Source: Symmachiella macrocystis (lineage in GTDB: Bacteria; Planctomycetota; Planctomycetia; Planctomycetales; Planctomycetaceae). From it: a stretch of DNA of 64,000 nucleotides. The notes below the pieces were generated by a model that made no database searches, was not told the DNA's origin, and saw only the letters and a program-made list of their open reading frames with translations. The translations under genes were made by a program, and so were the position numbers. The stretch's first letter is position 1; every line of letters starts with the position of its first letter. The DNA lies in NCBI RefSeq assembly GCF_007860075.1, contig NZ_SJPP01000003.1, positions 62,001-126,000 of the forward strand, in the 5' to 3' direction. Below are positions 1-7,984 of this stretch, piece by piece.

Positions 1-5
1 ATCTA

Positions 6-902
6 ATGATCGCCGCGTTGGCCTTGTTGCCGACTTACGCCTCGGCAGCCGAGGGCGTGGTGAAACTAGACAAAAAAGCAGACACCGTCGACGTTTCGAT
101 CAACGGAGCCCCCTTCGCCGTCTACAATTTCAGCCACGACCTGCCGAAACCATTTTTCTCTCCCATCCGCGCCGCTGATGGTGCAATCATTACCCGCGGA
201 CTGAAAGATCCCGAGGATCATCCCCACCATAAAGGGGTCTGGGTCTCAGTTGATGAAGTGAACGGCCTGAGGTATTGGGCGGAACGCGCGAAAATCCAAA
301 ATGCTTCCGTGAAAATCCTCAAAGCGGAAGGCGCGCCCGCGGTGATGGAAACTGTGAACCATTGGCTCAACGCGGATTCGCAGCCCTTGCTGGAAGAGAA
401 AACCACGATTTCCATCTTTCCCAACGGCCTGATGGTCTATGACATCAATTTCACCGCTCTGTCGGAAAACGTGACGTTTGAAGATACCAAAGAAGGGCTG
501 TTCGGCATCCGCCTGGCGAATACGATTCGCGAAAAAGAAGGGGGACACGTGGAAAACGCTGAAGGCCTCAAAGGAAGCGGCGCATGTTGGGGAAAGGTTT
601 CCGATTGGGTCGACTACTACGGCCCGGTCGACGGCAAGACGTACGGTGCCGCCCTCTTCGACCACCCGCTGAATTTTCGCCCCTCAAGATATCACGTCCG
701 TAACTACGGCCTATTCTCCATCAGCCCGTTCGGCCCCCACGCCTATACCAATAAGAAACGACCGGAAGACCCGGTGACGATTCTAAAAGGTAAAACGCTA
801 CGGCTGCGTTATGGACTCTATGTCCACCCGGGTACGACCTCATCAGCGAATGTCGCCGCGACCTACCAACAGTTCCTCAAGGCAGCCGGCGATTCGAAGT
901 AA
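6..902 (+). CDS. DUF6807 (PmoA-like) secreted protein, probably 5'-truncated
   Basis: About 298 residues are visible. The fold family is DUF6807, often labelled 'methane oxygenase PmoA' in planctomycete genomes; the label is historical and no methane oxidation is implied. Visible hallmarks are the DHPHHKGVW block at residues 71-79 and a C-terminal [10 protein letters not shown]. The first residues ([14 protein letters not shown]) form the hydrophobic core and cleavage region of a signal peptide but lack a basic n-region. The frame is still open at base 3, so the true start is probably upstream of the window. The protein is likely exported. Family members often lie beside sugar-related oxidoreductases, but nothing here fixes a substrate. 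Confidence 0.8.
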   Translation: MIAALALLPTYASAAEGVVKLDKKADTVDVSINGAPFAVYNFSHDLPKPFFSPIRAADGAIITRGLKDPEDHPHHKGVWVSVDEVNGLRYWAERAKIQNASVKILKAEGAPAVMETVNHWLNADSQPLLEEKTTISIFPNGLMVYDINFTALSENVTFEDTKEGLFGIRLANTIREKEGGHVENAEGLKGSGACWGKVSDWVDYYGPVDGKTYGAALFDHPLNFRPSRYHVRNYGLFSISPFGPHAYTNKKRPEDPVTILKGKTLRLRYGLYVHPGTTSSANVAATYQQFLKAAGDSK

Positions 903-1042
903 AAAACGTTTGGATTGCGTAAGATTACCGATGGGGCATCCTCCTGGGGAAGCCCCCATTGCAACTGCTGTCTGTCAGATTGATATCACGGCCACAAACG
1001 GAATGACGCTCAACGTGAGCCACTTAACGACTAAAGGATAAA

Positions 1043-1405
1043 ATGATGCCAAAGTTAACTGTGGAAGGTGTGGGAGAGTTTGAAGTTCCCAAAGGCAAGC
1101 GGCTTGTGTTGGCGCTGACCGACGAGGCGGGTGTGGATCAACTCCACGCCTGCGGCGGGAATTCCCGCTGCACCACCTGCCGGGTCGAATTTATTTCCGG
1201 CGAACCGGACCGCATGACGGCCGCCGAAAAACAGACGTTGCAAGCCCGAGATTTGACTGACGCACGTCTCAGTTGCCAAATTATGTGTGATCACGACATG
1301 AGCGTACGGGCCACCAGCCGCCTGGAAGGCAGCGGCCGCGCCGATGCCGGGCATGTCCCAACCGAAGAAATGCAGCCACAACCGGTGGAGTGGGTGGAGA
1401 AATAG
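1043..1405 (+). CDS. [2Fe-2S] ferredoxin
   Basis: 120 residues. Cysteines C37, C43 and C46 (C-x5-C-x2-C, in LHACGGNSRCTTCRV) plus C78 (RLSCQI) are the four ligands of a [2Fe-2S] cluster in a beta-grasp ferredoxin. The C-x5-C spacing is the adrenodoxin/bacterial type rather than the plant C-x4-C type. No reductase domain is attached, so it is a soluble electron carrier. The start is one of two adjacent ATGs (1043 or 1046), with AAAGGATAAA as a weak ribosome site. It stands alone, and its redox partners are not encoded next to it. A second ferredoxin of the same spacing lies at 40459. Confidence 0.9.
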   Translation: MMPKLTVEGVGEFEVPKGKRLVLALTDEAGVDQLHACGGNSRCTTCRVEFISGEPDRMTAAEKQTLQARDLTDARLSCQIMCDHDMSVRATSRLEGSGRADAGHVPTEEMQPQPVEWVEK

Positions 1406-1410
1406 TCCGT

Positions 1411-1447
1411 CGGGTGCCAATGCAGGACCAGTTAGCAGCGGCACCCG
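1411..1447 (+). terminator. Hairpin after ferredoxin gene
   Basis: CGGGTGCC (1411-1418) pairs with GGCACCCG (1440-1447) six bases after the ferredoxin stop. A short T-run (CTTTTC) follows only about 13 bases later, so it is a terminator-like hairpin rather than a textbook terminator. Confidence 0.4.
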
Positions 1448-1505
1448 GCATTCTGTTAGCTTTTCACCGTGAACAGAGTTGCGTATCCTCTACCGGTGGA
1501 CAATT

Positions 1506-1901
1506 ATGACGATCGACACAACGAATTTGACGTGTCCGAGTTGGGCACGTCGAATTGTGGTGGGCATCTTGATCGCAAGCTGCGGTGGCTGTGCGAGACA
1601 AATGGGTGTAACCATGATTCCGCCGGATGCATTGACCGAGAGCGCGCTCACCGTCCTAGAGCAGAGGATCCGAAGTTATCACAGCAACCATGGAACTCTG
1701 CCGCCGGACCTCCACAGCTTGCCACTTCAACCCGAAAAATCGAACGACCTGAGCGATGGGTGGGATCGTCCTATCGAATTCACACGCGAGAGCGATTCTT
1801 TATGCTACATCCGCTCTCTAGGGGCCGACGGTGAAATTGGCGGAACTGGAGACAATTCCGACGTCGTAAGAACCGTCAACGTGGGACTTTCCCACGAATA
1901 A
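1506..1901 (+). CDS. Small lipoprotein, pseudopilin-tail-like
   Basis: About 131 residues from the ATG at 1506; an in-frame ATG at 1479 is less likely. A hydrophobic segment ending in ASCGGCARQ resembles a lipoprotein signal with lipobox cysteine. The soluble part has LEQRIRSYHSNHGTLPPDL, DGWDRPIEF and SLGADGEIGGTGDNSD, the layout seen in the C-terminal domain of type II secretion GspG-type major pseudopilins (helix, then a calcium-loop-like GADG segment). It lacks an N-terminal prepilin cleavage site, so it is probably a lipoprotein that reuses this fold rather than a pilin. No secretion genes are nearby. Confidence 0.65.
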   Translation: MTIDTTNLTCPSWARRIVVGILIASCGGCARQMGVTMIPPDALTESALTVLEQRIRSYHSNHGTLPPDLHSLPLQPEKSNDLSDGWDRPIEFTRESDSLCYIRSLGADGEIGGTGDNSDVVRTVNVGLSHE

Positions 1902-2012
1902 TGCGTCCCAGTCGCCCGTGCAACTGCCACTCGAACCGGTGAACTGAGACGAAGCATCGAAGTGGTCACAGAACACACGGACTGGTGCGATTCTCGAAAC
2001 CGTGTTAGCAGC

Positions 2013-2057
2013 AATCCGGCATCTAGCGTCTTTCCGCTAACGACTGCGTGCCGGATT
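2013..2057. terminator. Nested hairpin between convergent genes
   Basis: AATCCGGCA (2013-2021) pairs with TGCCGGATT (2049-2057). Inside it, TAGCG (2024-2028) pairs with CGCTA (2035-2039). The structure ends two bases before the SulP stop, between convergent genes, so it could end both transcripts. No T-run is present. Confidence 0.4.
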
Positions 2058-2058
2058 C

Positions 2059-3786
2059 TCAGAGCATCTTGGTGATATGATAGTGTTGGTCTTCTGAAAT
2101 CTCGACTTCTGCCAAGTTGCCTGCTTTTTCAATCATGCGTTTGCAATCCGCATTCAGATTCCGCAGCAGCAGACATTTGTTTTCCTGGCGATACCGTTCA
2201 GCCAGCTTGTGGATGGCTTCCATCGCAGACTGATCGTAAACGCGTGAAAAGTAGAAATCGATGGCGACCACATCGGGGTCGTTCGCCGGATCGACGATTT
2301 CGCGGAGGCTGGTGACCGAGGCGAAGAAGAGCGGGCCGTGCAGCTGATAGACTTTTTTGTCATCTTCAAAGTGAATATCAGCCATCAAGTGCGTCGCATG
2401 ATGCCAGGCAAAAATGAGTGCCTGCACGACAATCCCCAGTAACACGGCAATCGCCAAGTTGTGAAACAAGACGGTGTAGCCAGCCACGAGCACCATCACC
2501 AGCACATCGCTTTTGGGAATACGATTCCAGGTGTGCAGCGTACTCCATTCAAACGTGCCGATCACGACCATGAACATCACGCCGACCAAGGCTGCCATGG
2601 GAACCAGGGAGATCACCGGTTTTAACAGCACGACCATCGTCATTAAGCCGATCGCAGCCACAACACCGGACAGCCGCCCACGTCCCCCGGAATTAACGTT
2701 GATCAAAGATTGACCAATCATCGCACAGCCCCCCATGCCGCCAAACAGTCCACAGACGATATTAGCAGCGCCTTGCCCGATGCATTCGCGATTTCCATAG
2801 CCGCGCGTGTCGGTGATTTCATCGATCAAGGTGAGCGTCATCAACGATTCGATCAATCCCACCCCGGCCAGAATTAGAGAAAACGGCAGGATAATCCCCA
2901 ATGTTTCCCATGTCATGGGAGCGAGCACGTAGCGAGAATCGAGAAAAAACAACATCGGCAACGGCTCTGCTGTGGGCTTGACTGATGCAATCGTCGCCTC
3001 GACCTGTTCGGGGCTTAACACCGACAGCGGAGCGACCGCCTGCGCGTCCAATTCAGCAACAGTCGCATTTTGACTGTGAACTACCACCGCAGCCTCATGA
3101 ACGGCTTTGGCCTTCAAATTGTTCATCATCAGGTCGTCAACAGTCTGGACTGCATGGGCCTGTCCGGTAGGCAACCAGTTTTGAGGCGCGTATTGATTGA
3201 TTCCAACAGAAATCATGGAGACGGCCAGAATGGCAGCCAGAGAACTGGGCACAGCCTTGGTCAGTTTGGGGAGCAACACAATGATTGCCATCGTCAAGAC
3301 GACGAGGCCGATCATGATCATCAAGGGCGCGCCTTGCAGGTACGTCATTGCCCCGTCAGCGCCCAACGTCTTGAAACTCCCCAGCTGAGCGAGACCAATC
3401 ACAATGGCCAAACCATTGACGAAGCCCAGCATGACCGAATGCGGTACGAGCCGAATCAGTTTTCCTAAGCGGAGCACGCCGACGGTGATCTGTAACAATC
3501 CGCAGAGAATGACAGCGGGAAACAGGTATTGGATACCATGCAGGGCGACAAGGGACACGACCACGACCGCCATCGCTCCCGTCGCTCCGGAAATCATTCC
3601 CGGCCGCCCGCCTGCCAATGAAGTGACCAAGCCGATGAAGAATGCGGAATACAATCCCACGGTTGGGGGAATTCCAGCAACAAAGGCGAACGCGACAGCT
3701 TCGGGGACCAATGCTAAGGCCACCGTCAAACCCGATAAAATGTCATCCTTGACCGAAGCGGTGTGCTTCGAAAAAAACTGTAACAT
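2059..3786 (-). CDS. SulP-family anion transporter with STAS domain
   Basis: 575 residues from the ATG at 3786, preceded by TGGAG at good spacing; the TTG one codon upstream is less likely. The N-terminal two thirds carry about ten or more membrane helices with SulP features ([33 protein letters not shown]-type loops, [20 protein letters not shown]). The C-terminal roughly 110 residues are a cytoplasmic STAS domain. SulP proteins move sulfate, bicarbonate or other anions, often with Na+ or H+; the sequence does not say which. An unusual hydrophilic insert of about 70 residues (roughly 215-285) separates two helices. No carbonic anhydrase or sulfate-assimilation gene is adjacent. Confidence 0.92.
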   Translation of the reverse strand: MLQFFSKHTASVKDDILSGLTVALALVPEAVAFAFVAGIPPTVGLYSAFFIGLVTSLAGGRPGMISGATGAMAVVVVSLVALHGIQYLFPAVILCGLLQITVGVLRLGKLIRLVPHSVMLGFVNGLAIVIGLAQLGSFKTLGADGAMTYLQGAPLMIMIGLVVLTMAIIVLLPKLTKAVPSSLAAILAVSMISVGINQYAPQNWLPTGQAHAVQTVDDLMMNNLKAKAVHEAAVVVHSQNATVAELDAQAVAPLSVLSPEQVEATIASVKPTAEPLPMLFFLDSRYVLAPMTWETLGIILPFSLILAGVGLIESLMTLTLIDEITDTRGYGNRECIGQGAANIVCGLFGGMGGCAMIGQSLINVNSGGRGRLSGVVAAIGLMTMVVLLKPVISLVPMAALVGVMFMVVIGTFEWSTLHTWNRIPKSDVLVMVLVAGYTVLFHNLAIAVLLGIVVQALIFAWHHATHLMADIHFEDDKKVYQLHGPLFFASVTSLREIVDPANDPDVVAIDFYFSRVYDQSAMEAIHKLAERYRQENKCLLLRNLNADCKRMIEKAGNLAEVEISEDQHYHITKML

Positions 3787-4335
3787 CAATACTCCAAAAA
3801 AATTCTCGGAATCAATCTGTCTGTCGCACGCGAGCGTTATTCAGACTTTCCTCGCCAATACTGAAAAATGGGCGCATTTGGAGCCATTCATTCTGGCGCC
3901 AAAGCGGTTTGGTATTTCGGGTTCGCACTGAAGCCAACCTGCCCATACCGGGTCACACAACACTATTTTTTAGCCGTTCCATGCGAACGGAACCTTGCAA
4001 CGTAAACGCTGCATTGGATGCCGACAAACGTCGAAAGGAAGTGCTGTTGGAGGACCAAACGGGAGCATTGATGGTGCATTCGCGCCCCAAATTTTTGTCT
4101 CAACGACTCCACCGCCGCATCCTACTGCATCACGGAACTCTTCAGAAGAGAAATTGCGCAGGAACTTTGAAAATAGCTCCCTCTTCGAGTTCGCATCTCC
4201 CCTGATTATGCACTTATGCAGTGATAAGAACGCTTCTTCTTTTTTCTGGGAAAGTTCTTTCTTATTGCTGAAGTCCGGCTCAACGGGGGAGTTGTTGCAG
4301 CAAGTCGATCCCGAAATATTAGCGATAGACGGTGA
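3787..4335. other. Intergenic region, no gene seen
   Basis: 549 bases between the 5' end of the SulP gene and the 3' end of the CoA-transferase gene. It is more A+T-rich than its neighbours. The short frames in it have no plausible ribosome site or protein character. It probably holds the SulP promoter, but I cannot pick out a convincing -35/-10 pair. Confidence 0.5.
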
Positions 4336-5115
4336 TCAGAGTGAGCGGCCGATGATATATCCGTGCGGATCCACCTGGTCCCGCAAGGCGTCGAGTTGAT
4401 CGCTCGTGGGCAGAGCAGTCGTTGCCAGTTGTTCGGCAACATCGATATCAAACGACGTTCTGCTGCGGACCGCTTCTAACGTCACGCCCGGGTGCAGCGA
4501 CTCGACTTGCATCCGCTTCGTGTCCGGGTGAAAACCGAGGATGGCCAAGTCGGTGATGACTTTGTGCGGCCCGGTCCCGGGTGGCAGCCCGGCCGCTTCG
4601 CGGGCTCCTGGGCCATCGAGGTACCCGGCGGTCGTCACATAATCGACTCGCTCCACGAATCGTCGAGGATCGTGCGGCGTGATGACCAACGTTTTTCGGC
4701 ACAGCGACCCGAGATCATTAGCGCCACCGCTGCCCGGCAACCGCACCGCCGGCGTGTCGTAATCGCCGATGACTGTGGAATTGAGATTGCCATAACGATC
4801 GATCTGCGCCCCTCCCAAAAAGGTGTAGTCGACCATTCCCCGTTGGCAGGTTTCCATAATGTCCGCCATGCTGGTCGCCATCAGACCTTGGTAAAACGTG
4901 CGAGAATCCCCCACGCTGATCGGCATCCGCGGCAATCGCGGCCCAACGCCCCCCGCTTCGAACATCAACGTCAATTTGGGAGCCGTCGTCAATTGCGCCA
5001 GCATCGCCGCCGCACAGGGCGCTCCGGTCCCCACAACCACCAAAGCGCCATCTTCGAGCAATCCAGCCGCCGTGCAGATCATTTGTTCGATGGGTGTGTA
5101 GGTCTTTGTGGTCAT
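4336..5115 (-). CDS. CoA-transferase beta subunit (family I)
   Basis: About 259 residues from MTTKTYTP (5115); the upstream in-frame extension crosses a repeat and is not protein-like. The protein matches the beta subunit of family I CoA-transferases (glutaconate or 3-oxoacid type): GALVVVGTGAP near the N-terminus, FLGGAQIDRYGNLNSTVIGDY and PGSGGANDLGS. These enzymes transfer CoA between acyl donors and acids in the cytoplasm, normally as an alpha/beta pair. No alpha subunit gene is next to it: upstream are a GxxExxY gene and a cyclase gene, both on the same strand. The substrate cannot be assigned. Confidence 0.85.
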   Translation of the reverse strand: MTTKTYTPIEQMICTAAGLLEDGALVVVGTGAPCAAAMLAQLTTAPKLTLMFEAGGVGPRLPRMPISVGDSRTFYQGLMATSMADIMETCQRGMVDYTFLGGAQIDRYGNLNSTVIGDYDTPAVRLPGSGGANDLGSLCRKTLVITPHDPRRFVERVDYVTTAGYLDGPGAREAAGLPPGTGPHKVITDLAILGFHPDTKRMQVESLHPGVTLEAVRSRTSFDIDVAEQLATTALPTSDQLDALRDQVDPHGYIIGRSL

Positions 5116-5141
5116 GGTTGCTGCTTTGGGGAAAAGGGGGC

Positions 5142-5170
5142 CTCGCGCAAAGACGCAAAGGCGCAAAGAA
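5142..5170 (+). repeat. Left inverted repeat of the GxxExxY unit
   Basis: 29 bases built on CGCAAAG-type words repeated with a period of about 8 (CGCGCAAAG, ACGCAAAG, GCGCAAAG). It matches the reverse complement of 5659-5687 at 27 of 29 positions. Confidence 0.85.
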
Positions 5171-5219
5171 AAAGAAAGAAAAAGAGAAACAGTAAATCAT
5201 TGCATTGATAGGCAGGAGG

Positions 5220-5612
5220 TTACTCTATCAGCTTATTGACGAGTCGAACCAGTCCGTCTTTCATCAACGGAGCCCCGAAGTTCAATAGTAAGCCCAATCG
5301 CTTCTTTGCTAGTTTGAGGTATGTTAACAGTTGTTTCTTATGGACCGGCAAGAGTGTTTCAATCGATTTTAGTTCCAAAATCACTTTGTCGTTGACGATC
5401 AAGTCCGCCACAAAAGCTCCTTCGAACTGGATGGAATCGTAGGTCACTGGAATTAGAACCTGCCGCTGCACAGATAGTCCCCGTTTTTTCAACTCGTGCT
5501 CAATACACGTCTCGTAGACAACCTCGAACAACCCTGGTCCAAGAGTGGAATGGACCTTTATCGCAGCATCTACCACTTGAGTAGCAATTTCGTTTTCAGT
5601 CAATTCAGGCAT
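5220..5612 (-). CDS. GxxExxY protein (PD-(D/E)XK nuclease superfamily)
   Basis: 130 residues from the ATG at 5612, which has AGGGA at suitable spacing; an ATG at 5618 is also in frame. The family-naming motif is GLFEVVY (G-x2-E-x2-Y), followed by HELKKRGL. A nuclease-like core follows: DLIVNDKVILELKS supplies the D...E-x-K residues, and QLLTYLKLA the downstream helix. Pfam places the family with PD-(D/E)XK nucleases; its biochemical role is unknown. The length (about 125-135) is normal, so the gene looks intact. The flanking 29-bp inverted repeats at 5142-5170 and 5659-5687 suggest that gene and repeats travel or act together. Confidence 0.9.
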   Translation of the reverse strand: MPELTENEIATQVVDAAIKVHSTLGPGLFEVVYETCIEHELKKRGLSVQRQVLIPVTYDSIQFEGAFVADLIVNDKVILELKSIETLLPVHKKQLLTYLKLAKKRLGLLLNFGAPLMKDGLVRLVNKLIE

Positions 5613-5658
5613 TGTCATTTCCCTATATTCGCTCGTAAATACTTGGAACGAAACTTGG

Positions 5659-5687
5659 TTCTTTGCGTCTTGGCGTCTTTGCGCGAG
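5659..5687 (-). repeat. Right inverted repeat of the GxxExxY unit
   Basis: Inverted partner of 5142-5170 with two mismatches; reads TTCTTTGCGTCTTGG... on the plus strand. It ends five bases before the stop codon of the cyclase gene. Confidence 0.85.
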
Positions 5688-5691
5688 TCCT

Positions 5692-6474
5692 TTAAGCAGA
5701 AGGCACCAAGGCCACGGCGCGGCACCAGCCGGCGCTGGCGGCTTTGATTTTTACGGGGAGGCATGAGACGTAGAATCCGTGTGGTTGGGGGAGTTGATCG
5801 AGATTGGCCAGTTTTTCGATTTGACAATATTCCGCTGTGATGCCGGCGAAATGCGCCGGCCAGATGTGTCGGCCGTCGCCCGTTTTTTTGTAGTCCGCGA
5901 CCATGTTGGCAAATGGACGGTCGAGCGTATAGGCGTCGATGCCGATCACCCGTACCCCCTGCTCCACCAACCAGAGCACCCCCTCGCGTCCCAAACCGGG
6001 TTGCTGGAAATAGGCGGCTGAATCGATCCGCTTATCCGCGTCAGTGCGAAGCATCACGATGTCCAGCGGCTGAAGCGTGTATTCAATCCGCTCCAGTTCT
6101 GCTTGAAGATGCGCGACGGTAATTTCTTCGCCATCAGGCACATTACGTACGTCGAGAACGACTCCGGATGCGAAACACCACTCAAGCGGCACATCGTCGA
6201 TCGTTCGCGCCGGTTCGCCAGCTGATGTTGCACCGTAGTGGTAAGGGGCATCGACGTGCGTTCCGCTATGGGTGATCGCCTGCACCTGCTCCACCGCCCA
6301 GCCCTGCCCCTCGGAATAGACAAGGTCCTCCGGTGGGATGCCGAAGAACTGCTGCATCTGCGCCAAGCCCTCACCTGCGTGGTCGAAATAGTGAATTTGC
6401 GCGGGCAGCGGTTCGCTGGGAGCATTGTGTTCCAAGGGGACGCTGAGGTCGATCATTTTGCAATTGTCAAACAT
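5692..6474 (-). CDS. Cyclase / kynurenine-formamidase-like metal hydrolase
   Basis: 260 residues. HSGTHVDAPYHYG (residues about 69-81) is the H-x-G-T-H-x-D-x-P-x-H metal-binding signature of the cyclase family (bacterial kynurenine formamidase, isatin hydrolase and polyketide-cyclase-like enzymes). These are cytoplasmic Zn- or Mn-dependent hydrolases of amides or lactams. The N-terminal MIDLSVPLEHNAPSEP is also typical. No tryptophan-degradation genes are present, so the substrate is open. It is co-directional with the CoA-transferase beta gene about 580 bases downstream; without the intervening GxxExxY unit the two would be close enough for one operon. Confidence 0.85.
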   Translation of the reverse strand: MFDNCKMIDLSVPLEHNAPSEPLPAQIHYFDHAGEGLAQMQQFFGIPPEDLVYSEGQGWAVEQVQAITHSGTHVDAPYHYGATSAGEPARTIDDVPLEWCFASGVVLDVRNVPDGEEITVAHLQAELERIEYTLQPLDIVMLRTDADKRIDSAAYFQQPGLGREGVLWLVEQGVRVIGIDAYTLDRPFANMVADYKKTGDGRHIWPAHFAGITAEYCQIEKLANLDQLPQPHGFYVSCLPVKIKAASAGWCRAVALVPSA

Positions 6475-6961
6475 GGTGACTCACATCGTTTTCAGACTGG
6501 AAAAGAGACGGATTGCCCAAGGTGTTGTGATCCGAGCACGTTGAAACATGATGGCCATGCCGTTCCGCGAAAACAACGACGATCCGGGATTTCAGGTGTG
6601 TCCTCGCTAGCCAGATCGCGCATCGCCACAACAGTCGTGCTTGCTGTCCTGGAGAGGATGTGGGTTTCGGCGGTGGATTTCTCTGAGATCGGCGATGAGA
6701 AAACGTTTCTAAGTGCCTCAGAAGCAACAAATTCCGGGTAAACAGCGAACTTGTTGACCGTTGTGCGTGTCCGACAAGTCGGCGTAAGTTACTTGGTTGG
6801 AAAACTTTGCGCACATTTCACCACCGGGCCGTATTGTGTGAATTGCTCGTATTTGGGGGGAGGACCTGGTTCCACACTTTCCCCCTGGGTATTCGCAAAG
6901 TAAAATGCTCATAGGTTCGCGCACCGTCGCGATGGATTAGAAAGCCTCTTGGTAGGGAAGC
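6475..6961. other. Divergent intergenic region, no gene seen
   Basis: 487 bases between the divergent cyclase and phoH genes. It must contain both promoters. I see no reliable open frame, RNA gene or strong hairpin. Confidence 0.5.
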
Positions 6962-7918
6962 ATGACCGAAACGACCATATCGTTTCTCGATCCGAGCCAA
7001 ATACTGGTTTTGTTCGGAGCGCGCGATCAACACCTCCGCCGTGTGCGGGAATCGACCGGCGTCGAGGTGACCGTTCAAGGGGATGAAATCCATCTCAAGG
7101 GAACCGAAGAGCAGATCCGTCGAGGTCTCGCTACTTTTGGGGAACTGCGGGAAATCATCGCAACGAAGGGGCACTTGGACGAGTCTGACGTCTCCGAAGT
7201 ACTCGGTGAATCCAACGGGGACTCAGAAAAACACGAAGAGATCGACCTGCTCGAGAAGGCACGGAGCGTCGTCCCCCGAACCAAAGGCCAAGCGGAATAC
7301 ATTACTGCGATTCGTGACCACGACGTCGTGTTTTGTACCGGACCGGCCGGTTGCGGCAAAACTTATCTCTCAGTGGCCATGGCTGTGAATGCACTTCGCC
7401 AGGAGTTGGTGCGCAAAATCGTCTTGGTCCGGCCAGCGGTCGAAGCGGGTGAGCGGCTCGGTTTTCTGCCGGGTGATATGTTGGCCAAGGTCAATCCTTA
7501 CCTGCGTCCGTTGCTGGATGCACTTAACGATATTTTGAGTTTTGATCAGGTCACGCGGTATCTGGAACGAGATGTGATTGAGATTGTGCCCTTGGCATTT
7601 ATGCGGGGCCGGACGCTCAACGATACGTTTATCATCTTGGACGAAGGACAGAATACGACCGCGACGCAGATGAAAATGTTTTTGACGCGGATGGGAATGG
7701 AATCCAAAATCGTGGTCACTGGGGACACGACTCAAACGGATCTCCCCGATCACGTGCAAAGTGGTATGGCGGATGCCATCAAACGGTTGTCGGCGATCGA
7801 GGGTGTTAAGACGGTGCGTCTGACGGGACGCGATATTGTCCGGCATCCATTGGTACGAGAAATAGTGAAGGCCTACGATGCAGAAGCAAAAAACAACCGA
7901 TCTCGCCGTGGGCGATGA
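6962..7918 (+). CDS. PhoH-family ATPase
   Basis: 318 residues, normal for the PhoH/YbeZ group. An N-terminal KH-like segment (roughly 10-65) precedes a P-loop ATPase with Walker A GPAGCGKT (127-134) and Walker B FIILDEGQ (about 223-230). TGDTTQTDLP is also characteristic. In E. coli YbeZ acts with the endoribonuclease YbeY and is linked to RNA metabolism. Here the ybeY gene is two genes downstream, supporting the same partnership. The ATG at 6962 has GGTAGGGA upstream. It starts a run of four plus-strand genes. Confidence 0.95.
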   Translation: MTETTISFLDPSQILVLFGARDQHLRRVRESTGVEVTVQGDEIHLKGTEEQIRRGLATFGELREIIATKGHLDESDVSEVLGESNGDSEKHEEIDLLEKARSVVPRTKGQAEYITAIRDHDVVFCTGPAGCGKTYLSVAMAVNALRQELVRKIVLVRPAVEAGERLGFLPGDMLAKVNPYLRPLLDALNDILSFDQVTRYLERDVIEIVPLAFMRGRTLNDTFIILDEGQNTTATQMKMFLTRMGMESKIVVTGDTTQTDLPDHVQSGMADAIKRLSAIEGVKTVRLTGRDIVRHPLVREIVKAYDAEAKNNRSRRGR

Positions 7919-7984
7919 AACCGACGAACCTCCAAGTCCTAAGCGGCCGGTGTTCGTCCCTAAACGATCGTTAAGGTTGCGAAA

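Larger units (their letters stand above)
5142..5687. mobile_element. 546-bp inverted-repeat-bounded GxxExxY unit (candidate mobile element)
   Basis: A single gene for a PD-(D/E)XK-fold GxxExxY protein is bracketed by nearly identical 29-bp inverted repeats, and the unit sits between two co-directional metabolic genes. The right repeat ends five bases from the cyclase stop codon and the left repeat starts about 26 bases upstream of the CoA-transferase ATG. I see no target-site duplication and no transposase, so mobility is inferred from the structure only. GxxExxY genes in environmental genomes are, as I recall, often associated with short CGCAAAG-like repeats. Confidence 0.55.

Noticed and set aside
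5116-5166. N-terminal extension of the CoA-transferase beta subunit
   Set aside because: It reads through the left inverted repeat and is not family-like; MTTKTYTP is the expected start.
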